A stretch of DNA of 64,000 nt from Dehalococcoides mccartyi (GCF_001889305.1 NZ_CP013074.1:1364001-1428000), one strand, 5' to 3'; counted from the first letter of the stretch, positions 26,011-34,454 are shown. The notes: a model not told the origin generated them from the sequence alone. Program-made: numbers and translations.

Positions 26011-26787
26011 ATGACAGAGACACTACATTCCCTGAGTCCATTTGAGAAAGCCGCATTAATAATACAACTAAGGCGACTAACAGGTAAAGATGCTATACAA
26101 GTTATGCAAGATGCGGAGTATGGTTGGTCTAATTCAACTTATTACAGACGACTAGATGACGCTCTGGCAAATTTAGAAAAAAAGGGGCTTGTAACAAGAA
26201 TAATTAAGGAGAATTATCAACTCCATTGGATAGTCAGCAAAAATGCTTCTAAATTCCTATCATCTAGCGAATTATTTGAGCACTGTTATTATTTAGGTAC
26301 CAGAGTTGATACATTAGAAACTAGTCTTTGTGAACTCCAAGATAATTCCCGATGTTCACAAAAGCAACTGCGTGAAGAAACAGAATCTAATTCAACCCTT
26401 AGAATTGAATTAGATGAGCTGAAGAATGAAAACCAAAAATCTATACAAAATATATTAATATCTAGGTTTCCACGGCTAGATCTCAATGCCGCGTGGATTG
26501 AAGCAATACTCATGTTAGCACTTGTAGAACTAATGGCACGCCACAGACTTTCAACTCTTGGTGCAGAGGATGCACAAAATATTCCTTTCTCCCAACTTTT
26601 TATCAAGCTCAGGGAAGTGCTTCCAAAGACCGAAGGACGCAGTTTTCAATTCGATAAAGATATAATGAAAATTTTATACGGTCTCAGGAGCAAAACAATA
26701 CATAATGGTTTAGCGAACAATTTCCGAGAAAGTGAAACTAATACAATTAATGAGTTGGTTTTAGATATATATAAACAGTTATTCTAA
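26011..26787 (+). CDS. Winged-helix, coiled-coil and HEPN-like protein
   Basis: A 258-residue protein. Residues ~8-75 look like a winged helix (GWSNSTYYRRLDDALANLEKKGLVTRI). Residues ~95-150 form a coiled coil. The C-terminal ~100 residues are helical and contain LRSKTIHNG, an R-x4-H motif (Arg226, His231) as in HEPN ribonucleases. ATG 26011 has a GAGGAAG SD; the frame is open from 25993. A sensor-effector that cuts RNA is possible, but the HEPN reading rests on one short motif. It lies between nuclease-like genes. Confidence 0.5.
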   Translation: MTETLHSLSPFEKAALIIQLRRLTGKDAIQVMQDAEYGWSNSTYYRRLDDALANLEKKGLVTRIIKENYQLHWIVSKNASKFLSSSELFEHCYYLGTRVDTLETSLCELQDNSRCSQKQLREETESNSTLRIELDELKNENQKSIQNILISRFPRLDLNAAWIEAILMLALVELMARHRLSTLGAEDAQNIPFSQLFIKLREVLPKTEGRSFQFDKDIMKILYGLRSKTIHNGLANNFRESETNTINELVLDIYKQLF

Positions 26788-26925
26788 AATATTGGAGAAT
26801 TAGTATCACTGACGAAGGATACTTTACAAATATAAGTATCCTAATTTTAAAATTATTTTCATTAGAAATGATCACATAGTATTTCACAAATAACATCGTT
26901 ATTTGATCGATTTTAGGGGAATATC

Positions 26926-27225
26926 ATGTCAGCATTAATTAAGCAATCGTCTCTGCAATTTCTATTCATCGCCACAGTAATAGCGATAGTTCAATTTATC
27001 GTATGCTTGTCCCCTTCCATTACTCGGTTCCCTGCAATTGTTGGGGCTAATCCATTCTTGAAGGCACTTTGGCAAGTCCATGCATCCATTCTAAGCATGA
27101 TAGTAGTAGTAATAACAATAATAATCCCGGTAATTGTTAACGAAGAGAACAGAACCCACACCTTGCTATTTGAACTAGATGATAAAAAGCGAACGTCACC
27201 TTTAAATGGGGATAGATACAAATGA
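26926..27225 (+). CDS. Small membrane protein of the nuclease cluster
   Basis: A 99-residue protein with two hydrophobic segments (FLFIATVIAIVQFIVCL and SILSMIVVVITIIIPVIV) and a short charged C-terminus. Its stop overlaps the start of the next nuclease-like gene by 4 bases (ATGA), so the pair is probably translated together and may act together, for example as membrane effector or anchor with a nuclease. Family unknown. Confidence 0.55.
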   Translation: MSALIKQSSLQFLFIATVIAIVQFIVCLSPSITRFPAIVGANPFLKALWQVHASILSMIVVVITIIIPVIVNEENRTHTLLFELDDKKRTSPLNGDRYK

Positions 27226-27689
27226 ATTATACAAGCCAGCTTATCGAAATAGCTCAAAACATCGCTAATAATACCCCAGATTTCTATAGGATACTTGGAC
27301 CAGGAAGAGGAGATAAGTCCACCGGCGCATTTATGAAAGAGTTGCGCACCAAATCAATAGAGTTATTCGGTGAGGATTTCTCAGAGCAGACTATATGCGG
27401 AGAAAATAAACTGGCGGTTGATTTTTATTTCCCAAGTGAAGCAACTATTGTTGAGATCGCCTTGACCATCCGAAATCCCAACTCTGAATTCCATAAAGAT
27501 ATTCTCAAAGCTTTGATAAGCAAAAGAAAGGGGAAAGCCGTAGAAAAACTAGTTTTCATAGCCAAACCCGGAGCCGTTAAGCAACATCAGAAACCTGCTT
27601 CTAAATCAATCGTAAAATTAGTAAACGAATTTGGTATTTCAATTGTCATAATAGAACTGGTTGATAATACTAATACTGGAACAATTTGA
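27222..27689 (+). CDS. PD-(D/E)XK nuclease-like protein 2
   Basis: A 155-residue protein with a probable restriction-endonuclease-like fold: Asp67 in AVDFYFP followed by ATIVEIALTI with Glu78; the usual Lys is not at the standard place, so activity is uncertain. The later strand VEKLVFIAKPGAVKQ fits the fold. It overlaps the membrane-protein gene upstream by 4 bases. Fold assignment is a pattern reading only. Confidence 0.45.
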   Translation: MNYTSQLIEIAQNIANNTPDFYRILGPGRGDKSTGAFMKELRTKSIELFGEDFSEQTICGENKLAVDFYFPSEATIVEIALTIRNPNSEFHKDILKALISKRKGKAVEKLVFIAKPGAVKQHQKPASKSIVKLVNEFGISIVIIELVDNTNTGTI

Positions 27690-27724
27690 ATTATCTAAAC
27701 AATCTTAAAGATACGGAGAATTAT

Positions 27725-28228
27725 ATGAAGGATGACGAAATATTAGCCGGATTTCTAACTGCTTATAACTGCTTCTTAGAAACAGAAAGAGATCTTTTAA
27801 GTGTAAATGCGAATGAGCGATCCTTAACACACAAGCTAGCCGAACATATCCAGCAAACTTTTCCTGAATATAATGTTGATTGTGAGTATAATCGCCGTGG
27901 ATATGGTAACAACTCACAAAAGAAAGTCGTACAAGATGACGGGATTAAGAAACGAGTATTCCCTGATATAGTAGTTCATAAAAGGAAGACCGATCATTCC
28001 AATTTGCTAGTCATAGAGGCAAAGAAACATTCAAATACGGATACCGAACAAGATGACTTTAAACTGAAGCGTTTTACTAAAACAGATGGTGATTATCATT
28101 ACCAACTAGGGCTATTACTTATACTGAACTTAAACAGTATTGAAGAAAGTACGGCAACAAAATACAAGGATGGTGAAGTAGTACAACCCAGCAGTATCCC
28201 CATTAGAAACTTGAACGGTAATAGCTAA
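27725..28228 (+). CDS. PD-(D/E)XK nuclease-like protein 3
   Basis: A 167-residue protein with a clear D...ExK core: FPDIVVHKR (Asp81) then LLVIEAKK (Glu98, Lys100), followed by YHYQLGLLLILNL, the usual helix-strand continuation. ATG 27725 with a CGGAG SD is preferred to a TTG at 27686 that overlaps the previous stop. It is very like small stand-alone nucleases found in defence islands. It is followed 18 bases later by another nuclease-like gene. Confidence 0.6.
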   Translation: MKDDEILAGFLTAYNCFLETERDLLSVNANERSLTHKLAEHIQQTFPEYNVDCEYNRRGYGNNSQKKVVQDDGIKKRVFPDIVVHKRKTDHSNLLVIEAKKHSNTDTEQDDFKLKRFTKTDGDYHYQLGLLLILNLNSIEESTATKYKDGEVVQPSSIPIRNLNGNS

Positions 28229-28246
28229 TAAATAGGAGGGAAGAAG

Positions 28247-29254
28247 ATGGATGTTCATTATTTTCAACGATATCATCAGAAAGAAAATGTAAGCACAGGG
28301 AATGTGATTCTCTTACTATCAAGACTGTATCATTATTCACCGCAAAAATTCCATTCACTGCTCGATGATATTTTTGAAGATAAATTTAGTATGCTAGATA
28401 CAGGGGTTAAGTTTTCCAGCCAAATTAAACGAGGGAACAGCGTACCTGATGGAATAATTAGCCAGAAGAGTTTTAACATAATTATAGAAACCAAGCTAAA
28501 TAATAGTTTTGATACAGAACAGTTAAAAAGCCACCTCAATAATTTCGAACATGAAAACTACCAGATTTTACTTACTTTAGACCCGAATGAACTTACTGAA
28601 CAAATCAAAACCAAAATATATAAAGAAATAGAATTATATAACAACATCGAAGGTCAAAAGATCTACCATTCTCACTTAACATTTGAAGGATTAATTAAAA
28701 AGGTGAGAGAGCAAATTAATATAAATCAAGATTGGGAATTAACAGATATAATCAATGATTTTGAAGAATACTGTAACCATGACAAATTACTTTCAAACAC
28801 CAAATATGTTATAAGAGCCGTTCCAGTTGGGGCGACATACGATGAGAATATAAAATACAAAATGTATCACGCGCCAACTAATTTTGGATTTGTTAATCAA
28901 ACTTATCTGGCACTTTATAAAAACAAGTCTATCAAGGCTGTTGGGAAGATAATCAAAGCTGTAGAAGCGGATGTTTTAAACGGCACGGTCGAATCCAAAA
29001 ATGGAGAGGTACTAGACCCCTCTCAAAAACAAATTATAAAAATAGTCTCTGAACTAGGAATGACGCACGGTTGGGAGATTAATAAAGAACATACCTTTTA
29101 TTTTGTCGATAATTTCTATGAGACTGAATATATCAAAAAATCTAAGTACCCAATACAGAGTTCCAAAAGACTTGATGCAAGAGTTATAACAGGCAATGCA
29201 AATATTAATTCAGCGGAGGATATTGCTAAAGCAATCAATGGCAAGGAATGGTAA
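28247..29254 (+). CDS. PD-(D/E)XK nuclease-like protein 4
   Basis: A 335-residue protein. The nuclease core is near the N-terminus: SVPDGIISQ (Asp68), then FNIIIETKL (Glu81, Lys83), then a Gln-rich helix (EQLKSHLNNF). The C-terminal ~170 residues form a separate domain of unknown type that may recognise the target. An AGGAGGG SD lies before ATG 28247. It is the largest member of the cluster. Confidence 0.6.
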   Translation: MDVHYFQRYHQKENVSTGNVILLLSRLYHYSPQKFHSLLDDIFEDKFSMLDTGVKFSSQIKRGNSVPDGIISQKSFNIIIETKLNNSFDTEQLKSHLNNFEHENYQILLTLDPNELTEQIKTKIYKEIELYNNIEGQKIYHSHLTFEGLIKKVREQININQDWELTDIINDFEEYCNHDKLLSNTKYVIRAVPVGATYDENIKYKMYHAPTNFGFVNQTYLALYKNKSIKAVGKIIKAVEADVLNGTVESKNGEVLDPSQKQIIKIVSELGMTHGWEINKEHTFYFVDNFYETEYIKKSKYPIQSSKRLDARVITGNANINSAEDIAKAINGKEW

Positions 29255-29492
29255 TAATCCATATCGAAACACATGCGAATCAGATCTCTTATTTAGTAAA
29301 TGGAAATATATTATAATAAACATTGATAGTTTCCATTCTCAAGTACGTCTTCTATAGTATCAAATTAATATACTCCGCTAAGTGTTTAGACTACATTGAC
29401 CTTTTTGCCATTAATAGATTAAGTTGAACCCTAAAACCTAAATTTATTTAATGATATATAGAAATATATTTTCTTTCATAGGAGTATTAAAT

Positions 29493-29930
29493 ATGGGCAA
29501 ACATGATGACTATGGCAAGATCCTTTTTCAAGAATTATTTGGCGATAAGCGGTGGTCCGCTAGCTCGCCTGAAAGGATAGTAGATGAGAGTGGTGTGCAA
29601 GCCTATTTAGATGGAATCATCTATTCAAAAGATGGTAGCGTTGAATACGCAGTTGAAATTGAAGCACGCGTATATAAACAGATAAGAGGAGCAATTGTTG
29701 ACCTCGCTCTGCATAAAGCACCGAAAAAATTATTGGTTATTATGCGAGCTCAATCACAGTTAGGAACTGAAGAGAAGATCATAGAACATTGCTCCTTTGT
29801 CTGGAGAGAACTTGCCGGTCAAGATCGGGGGGTGTTCCAGGTTATCTGTCTCAGCGGGACGGGTAACGCACCTGCTTTCGAGGAAGATAAAAGACTTCTG
29901 ATGGAGAAGTTACAAGTTATCGTATCTTAA
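29493..29930 (+). CDS. PD-(D/E)XK-like protein 5 (degenerate core)
   Basis: A 145-residue protein with YLDGIIYSK (Asp40) followed by YAVEIEARVYKQIRGAI (Glu55, Glu57); the Lys of ExK is replaced, which may mean an altered or lost active site. ATG 29493 has an AGGAG SD 8 bases upstream; the frame is open from 29451. It is the last gene of the nuclease run before the attachment repeat. Confidence 0.5.
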   Translation: MGKHDDYGKILFQELFGDKRWSASSPERIVDESGVQAYLDGIIYSKDGSVEYAVEIEARVYKQIRGAIVDLALHKAPKKLLVIMRAQSQLGTEEKIIEHCSFVWRELAGQDRGVFQVICLSGTGNAPAFEEDKRLLMEKLQVIVS

Positions 29931-29972
29931 GACAATACAAGGTAATTAAGGTTATTCCATTAGGAGGCTTGT

Positions 29973-30068
29973 ATGGGTGCAAATATTGAATTCAATATTT
30001 GGATACGTGATCTTGCTACACAATCTAACCATTCCTTCGTATGTGACTCCGAGGGAATGGCGAAATAA
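29973..30068 (+). CDS. 31-residue frame with strong ribosome site
   Basis: ATG 29973 to TAA 30066, preceded by a full SD (TAGGAGG, 29961-29967). The 31 residues include an aromatic and acidic stretch (IEFNIWIRDLATQSNH). It lies about 90 bases before attachment repeat 2, so it may be the start of a gene cut off by recombination or a genuine small protein. Confidence 0.35.
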   Translation: MGANIEFNIWIRDLATQSNHSFVCDSEGMAK

Positions 30069-30159
30069 TCTCCTTCGGCTAGATCTGAGATTACCTCCAA
30101 AGATTAACCAATGTATTAGTTCACTATGAATTCCAGCCCCTGTTCAAACCACAGCCAAC

Positions 30160-30178
30160 CCTCCCCCGTCTCCACCAA
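30160..30178. repeat. Attachment repeat 2
   Basis: CCCTCCCCCGTCTCCACCA again, identical to the ssrA end. The left flank CAGCCAA matches repeat 4, and the right flank AAGCTAA matches repeat 3. The left flank is therefore the far-end arm of a segment, and the right flank the shared border of segments 2 and 3. Confidence 0.9.
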
Positions 30179-30181
30179 AGC

Positions 30182-30225
30182 TAACTCCATGTTCTTATTT
30201 TTAAAAGTTAGAACATGGAGTTAGA
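30182..30225. other. 15-bp perfect hairpin beside attachment repeat 2
   Basis: CTAACTCCATGTTCT (30182-30196) and its exact complement AGAACATGGAGTTAG (30211-30225) flank a 14-base AT-rich loop. It starts 4 bases after attachment repeat 2. There is no T-run after it on the plus strand, so it is a poor intrinsic terminator; a structural or protein-binding role is open. Confidence 0.7.
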
Positions 30226-30330
30226 GGTATTAAAAACCTTAATCCTATATCTTTGAAGAGTTTATATTCTGTCATTCGTAAAGTAGAAGTATACTCTGCA
30301 AATTTGTACTAAGAAATAGCCTAGATTGGT

Positions 30331-30801
30331 TCAGTCTATTATAAAGGGCGACCTATACAGAGCATCTAATTCCTCGATTGAAGATTTAACCAATCTATTA
30401 AGTATTTCATTAAGTTGCACTTTTTCTTCCTTAGTCAAAGTATTCATAACTTTGTCCAAGACCTTAGCAGCTAATTCAGGATTCCAATTTCTTTTTGCAT
30501 TCTCGCCGAGCACTATTTTCAGGTTAGAACCCTCAATCTTCTCTTTTTCTAAATACCTTCTTGCTTCCAAACGGTTAACAAATTGAGTAACAGATGTCGG
30601 CTCTCTGACCAAAACTTGAGCTATCTCAGCCAAGGTTAAAGATCCCTTAGCCGCGATTGTTTGTAAAAGGGAATCCTGATCTGTAGTCAAATCTAAATCT
30701 GCAATTTCTTTCCCCACGGCTTTATATAAGGCCCTGTATATAATTACCAGTTTCATTACCATGTTTCTGTTGGCATCAGGAAAAACATTCAGTAAATCCA
30801 A
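30331..30801 (-). CDS. MarR-family regulator of the rdh operon
   Basis: A 156-residue winged-helix repressor, divergent from rdhA1. The HTH reads TLAEIAQVLVREPTSVTQFVNRLEARRYLEKEK, with the wing following. In Dehalococcoides, MarR-type regulators beside rdhA genes are known to repress them. The 92-base gap holds a 24-bp palindrome over the rdhA1 promoter, the likely operator, and the same site could control this gene too. The effector (perhaps a halogenated substrate) cannot be inferred. Confidence 0.9.
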   Translation of the reverse strand: MDLLNVFPDANRNMVMKLVIIYRALYKAVGKEIADLDLTTDQDSLLQTIAAKGSLTLAEIAQVLVREPTSVTQFVNRLEARRYLEKEKIEGSNLKIVLGENAKRNWNPELAAKVLDKVMNTLTKEEKVQLNEILNRLVKSSIEELDALYRSPFIID

Positions 30802-30832
30802 ACTAAACCTCTTACTATTTTTTTACATTGTA

Positions 30833-30879
30833 TTGACAACGAGCAAATATTGCAATAACATATTGTATACAATATGTTA
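30833..30879 (+). promoter_or_regulatory. rdhA1 promoter with 24-bp palindromic operator
   Basis: TTGACA at 30833-30838, a 17-base spacer and TAACAT at 30856-30861 form a promoter for rdhA1. A perfect 24-bp palindrome covers 30856-30879 (half-site TAACATATTGTA, centre between 30867 and 30868), overlapping the -10 and the expected transcription start. A protein bound there would block RNA polymerase, fitting the divergent MarR gene. Confidence 0.85.
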
Positions 30880-30893
30880 AGGAGAAGGACGAC

Positions 30894-32408
30894 ATGAACA
30901 ATTACCACAATACGCTTAGCAGGCGTGATTTCATGAAAGGTTTGGGCTTGACTACCGCTGGTTTAGGATCGCTGACCGTAGCTTCACCAGTATTCCACGA
31001 TCTAGATGAACTTTCTGCCTTTAAGAGTTTTGAAACTGAGAAAAGACCATGGTGGGTTAAAGAGAGAGATTATCTTGATATGACTACCGAGGTAGATTGG
31101 GACATGAAGAAAAGATGGCCCGATGCCAACTATGATAATTTCATGGCGCATCTCGGTCCGCAAGAGGCTCTGAAGCGCATCGCCGATATGACGACTCAGA
31201 GACAACAAAACATACTGTCCGATAAAGCCGGTCATGGTTTACGAGATTACGTTTTGGGTAGGACAGGTTGGAGTACCATGCTAGCCCTAATGCCTCTTTA
31301 TTGGAGCAGTCGTGAACTCGAGACGTTTGATCTTAGCCCCAGCATACCGGAATTACCCGTCAATGGCACTCTGTTCCTTCTTAATAATGAAAACCTGAAT
31401 GTGCCAAAGTGGGAAGGAACACTTGAAGAAAATGCAAATATGGTCCGCTCAATTGTGAGATGGGCAGGTGGATCTACTGTAGGTTTCGGGCAGATAGATG
31501 AAAAAACCATAAAACTGATCTTCGAGAATGAAGCCAGCATGACCCCCGGCGCTCCTCCGCAGCAAATCGTTTTCGAAGACGTTGAGCATCCCTATCAGAC
31601 AGATACAAAGAAAGTTATACCCACAAAATGCAAGTATGTCATAACCACAACTATAAGGGAAGATGTTGATCTTGTCAGATATGCTCCCAGCGAAATAAAT
31701 GGTGGCACTATCTCCAAAGCATATAGCCAAAATTCGTCTACAGCAGTAAGGGTAAATACCTTTTTAAGAGGGATTGGTTACAACAGCGTAGCCAGCGGAC
31801 CGGCATTTATGGTTCCGAATGTAGCTTGGGCAGTAGTCACTGGGTTAGGGGAATTAAACCGAATGAAGAGCAGTTTCACTCCTGAAAATGGCCCCGCCAT
31901 AAGAAACACATTGGTTTTTTTGACAGACTTACCTCTCCCAGTTACCAATCCCATAGATGCTGGTATGAATCGTTTTTGTTATGACTGCGGTAAATGTGCG
32001 GAAGCCTGCCCTGCAAGTGCGATTAACTCTGAAAGAGAACCTTCATGGGATATTGTATCTGCCAGTGACCAAAGAGGCAACCCTGTACATCTTAACCCGA
32101 GTCTCTTTAATAATCCCGGTCATAAGTCTTGGTTCACCAACCATTTTGCCTGCAGCAATTATTGGGTGGAATCGTGTTCAATGGGCTGTGGTATTTGTGT
32201 TTCCAGATGTGTATTCAGCAAACTTAACCCATCTTCAATCCACGAGGTTGTAAAGGGTGCAGTAGCTACTACTCCGGTGTTTAACAGTTTCTTCGTAAAA
32301 ATGGATAACCTGTTCGGCTATAACAAATTCTCTGCAGAAGATCAGACTGACTTCTGGGATAACCCGGATAAATGGCAACCCCTGAGTAACTGGAAAACCA
32401 ATTATTAG
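30894..32408 (+). CDS. rdhA: Reductive dehalogenase catalytic subunit RdhA1
   Basis: A 504-residue corrinoid and iron-sulfur enzyme exported by Tat and acting outside the membrane as terminal reductase in organohalide respiration. The twin-arginine signal SRRDFMKGLGLTTAGLG is at residues ~9-25. Two 4Fe-4S motifs lie near the C-terminus: CYDCGKCAEACPASA, and the second set in WVESCSMGCGICVSRCVFSK. Length is normal for D. mccartyi RdhAs. The SD AAGGAGAAGG precedes the ATG. rdhB follows after 30 bases. The substrate is unknown; I do not recognise it as TceA, VcrA, BvcA or PceA. Confidence 0.95.
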   Translation: MNNYHNTLSRRDFMKGLGLTTAGLGSLTVASPVFHDLDELSAFKSFETEKRPWWVKERDYLDMTTEVDWDMKKRWPDANYDNFMAHLGPQEALKRIADMTTQRQQNILSDKAGHGLRDYVLGRTGWSTMLALMPLYWSSRELETFDLSPSIPELPVNGTLFLLNNENLNVPKWEGTLEENANMVRSIVRWAGGSTVGFGQIDEKTIKLIFENEASMTPGAPPQQIVFEDVEHPYQTDTKKVIPTKCKYVITTTIREDVDLVRYAPSEINGGTISKAYSQNSSTAVRVNTFLRGIGYNSVASGPAFMVPNVAWAVVTGLGELNRMKSSFTPENGPAIRNTLVFLTDLPLPVTNPIDAGMNRFCYDCGKCAEACPASAINSEREPSWDIVSASDQRGNPVHLNPSLFNNPGHKSWFTNHFACSNYWVESCSMGCGICVSRCVFSKLNPSSIHEVVKGAVATTPVFNSFFVKMDNLFGYNKFSAEDQTDFWDNPDKWQPLSNWKTNY

Positions 32409-32438
32409 CAATAAATAAAAACAAGGCAGGAGGTTAAT

Positions 32439-32732
32439 ATGTGGTCTAGCACCGTATTATATTGGGGTTTGGGTATGGCTTTATCAGGCGCCTTTATGGT
32501 TTGGTTTGGTAATTACATGAAGAGTAGAAATCTGCTAACCAAATGGCATGACTGGTTTTTGGGGCTTACGGGTATGCTCCTACTGGCATTTACAATACAA
32601 AATGTCTACGGCTCTTTTGCTGAAAATGAAACTTTGGCCGCTTATTTAATGCTACTATTCTTCGGTCTGCCGGCTATTATTCTGTTGGGGCTTACATGGC
32701 AATTAATAAATCGAAGAAATAAAAAGAGCTGA
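32439..32732 (+). CDS. rdhB: Reductive dehalogenase membrane anchor RdhB1
   Basis: A 97-residue hydrophobic protein with three predicted helices (YWGLGMALSGAFMVWF, WFLGLTGMLLLAFTIQNVYGSF, LMLLFFGLPAIILLGLTWQL). The EN/ES-type motif after the second helix (SFAENET) is typical of RdhB. It anchors RdhA to the outer face of the membrane. An AGGAGG SD lies 5 bases before the ATG, 30 bases after rdhA1. Confidence 0.93.
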   Translation: MWSSTVLYWGLGMALSGAFMVWFGNYMKSRNLLTKWHDWFLGLTGMLLLAFTIQNVYGSFAENETLAAYLMLLFFGLPAIILLGLTWQLINRRNKKS

Positions 32733-32779
32733 CCTTTAATACGCAATTTACAATGAAGGGATTACCTACAAGTAAATAA

Positions 32780-32829
32780 CATTTCTCGGGGAAATGAAAA
32801 ATTCGATGCAAATCGTTCCCCGAGAAATG
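32780..32829 (+). promoter_or_regulatory. 14-bp inverted repeat between the two rdh pairs
   Basis: CATTTCTCGGGGAA (32780-32793) and its exact complement TTCCCCGAGAAATG (32816-32829) enclose a 22-base loop. No T-run follows, so it is not a classical terminator. It lies 60 bases before rdhA2. It may stabilise or attenuate the rdhAB1 message, or bind a regulator of rdhA2. A TTGACT at 32840 is close behind, but no matching -10 is clear. Confidence 0.65.
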
Positions 32830-32888
32830 CAGCAAAACCTTGACTCAAACAGACTAATCCCCAAATGGTTTAGAAAGGATAATACGTT

Positions 32889-34430
32889 ATGAGTAATTTC
32901 CATACCACCTTTAGCCGTCGGGATTTTATAAAAGCTTTAGGTTTAGCCGGAACGGGTATGGGGGCAGCTTCAACTACTCCAGTTTTCCACGATATTGACG
33001 AACTCATGGCAAAAAATTCAGCTTCGCAGAAGCATCCTTGGTGGGTCAAAGAACGTGATTACTTGAATCCCACAACTGAAATTAACTGGGATGCTATGGA
33101 ACGTTTCCAAGCACACACTCTATGGGCACATTTGGCTCCTAGTGAAGTACATACAAACATTGAAGATGCCATGGGTGTATACCAAGCCGGGATAGAAAAA
33201 GACAAACAAGGCTGGCTAAACGAATTGCCGGGACATGATTGCAGGGCTCAATCTTTATACAATATCGGTTGGATACACCCCTACTCTGTATATACAGGTG
33301 CAAGAGGAGTGTTTTTAGGTGAAAATATATTAATGCCTCAGGATAGGGGATTACCTATCTGGAAAGGCAATTTGGATGAAAATGCTTCGATGATGCGGGC
33401 TCTGGCTATGGAATGCGGAGCATCTCAGGTGGCATTTGGAGAGATAATTGAAGGCAAAACCAAGCAGCTCATCAACCAGACAACTTGCGAGTATGGGCCA
33501 GAGGTAACTATTGAATTTGAGGATGTAGATAAACCATATGTTGATGTACACGGTGATTTGCCGTCTAACTCAAACCCGTTATATACGGGAAAAGGTTCAC
33601 GCGGTTATTTCCCCGTCGGTCCACAAGGGAAATTGGTGATTCCCAATAATATGAGATGGGTTATTATTATGACCATCCGGCAAAGACTGGATTTTGTTAG
33701 AACAGCGCCTTCATTGATTGCTTCATCAGATAGTGCAAAAGCTTATGATCAAATCCAAATCACAAACTATAGAGTCAAAGCTTTCCTGCGAGGTATTGGA
33801 TACTATGGTGTAGGAGGAGCAACTTTTGGTTTAACCTGTGCGAGACCAGGTTGGGCAACCTTGTTCGGTTTAGGAGAACTAAGCCGGATGCATGAAGCAA
33901 TAACCCCCGAGTACGGCCCGTTAATCAGATCCACTATAATAATTCCCACTAATCTGCCATTACCGCCCTCAAATCCCATCGATTTTGGTGCAAACAGATT
34001 CTGTCATACTTGTAAAAAATGTGCCAATTCATGCCCTGTTAATGCTATTTACAGTGAAACTGATCCGGATTTTATCAGAACACCTGAGAACGCAGCGGGT
34101 GGTATAACCACCGCAAAACACCTGCAACCCACCTTTTTTAATAACAGCCCCGGCTACAAACGCTGGCCACTAAATCACTACGCTTGTGCCCAGCAGTGGC
34201 AATCCATTGGCACTGATTGTGCCATCTGCCAGGGCAATTGCGTATTTAGTAAAGAGCCAAATGCTTTGATACATGAATTCGTTAAACCGATGATCGCCAA
34301 TACCAAAATCTTTAACAGCTTCTTCTACAACATGGACGAGGCGTTTGGCTATGGAATTGTTTCAGAAGAACATTGGGATGATTTCTGGAAAGTAACACCA
34401 AATGTGTCATTTAACGATATGCATTACTAA
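32889..34430 (+). CDS. rdhA: Reductive dehalogenase catalytic subunit RdhA2
   Basis: A 513-residue RdhA with Tat signal SRRDFIKALGLAGTGMG near residues 9-25. The iron-sulfur motifs are CHTCKKCANSCPVNA and, further on, the set in SIGTDCAICQGNCVFSK. It is a clear paralogue of RdhA1, with the same start pattern and the shared KHPWWVKERDYL region, but they diverge strongly in the middle, so substrates probably differ. The ATG at 32889 has a weak AGAAAGGA SD. rdhB2 follows after 24 bases. Confidence 0.95.
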   Translation: MSNFHTTFSRRDFIKALGLAGTGMGAASTTPVFHDIDELMAKNSASQKHPWWVKERDYLNPTTEINWDAMERFQAHTLWAHLAPSEVHTNIEDAMGVYQAGIEKDKQGWLNELPGHDCRAQSLYNIGWIHPYSVYTGARGVFLGENILMPQDRGLPIWKGNLDENASMMRALAMECGASQVAFGEIIEGKTKQLINQTTCEYGPEVTIEFEDVDKPYVDVHGDLPSNSNPLYTGKGSRGYFPVGPQGKLVIPNNMRWVIIMTIRQRLDFVRTAPSLIASSDSAKAYDQIQITNYRVKAFLRGIGYYGVGGATFGLTCARPGWATLFGLGELSRMHEAITPEYGPLIRSTIIIPTNLPLPPSNPIDFGANRFCHTCKKCANSCPVNAIYSETDPDFIRTPENAAGGITTAKHLQPTFFNNSPGYKRWPLNHYACAQQWQSIGTDCAICQGNCVFSKEPNALIHEFVKPMIANTKIFNSFFYNMDEAFGYGIVSEEHWDDFWKVTPNVSFNDMHY

Positions 34431-34454
34431 TAACTTTATGAGAGGATTAGCTGT

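Larger units (their letters stand above)
12510..30178. mobile_element. ssrA-inserted genomic island, segment 1
   Basis: It is bounded by attachment repeats 1 and 2. It contains recombination module copy A at the ssrA end, the PHP-ATPase/QueC/QatB-like operon and the AT-rich nuclease-like run. ssrA-specific islands with a recombinase next to ssrA are established for Dehalococcoides (the vinyl chloride reductase island is the known case). Confidence 0.85.
29931..30330. other. Segment-1/segment-2 border region
   Basis: Four hundred bases without a large gene. They hold the 31-residue frame (29973-30068), attachment repeat 2 (30160-30178) and a 15-bp hairpin (30182-30225). I see nothing else between the hairpin and the MarR gene. 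Confidence 0.6.

Noticed and set aside
30894-34430. Naming the RdhAs as TceA, VcrA, BvcA or PceA
   Set aside because: The sequences carry only the general RdhA features; I could not match either to a characterised enzyme, so no substrate is given.
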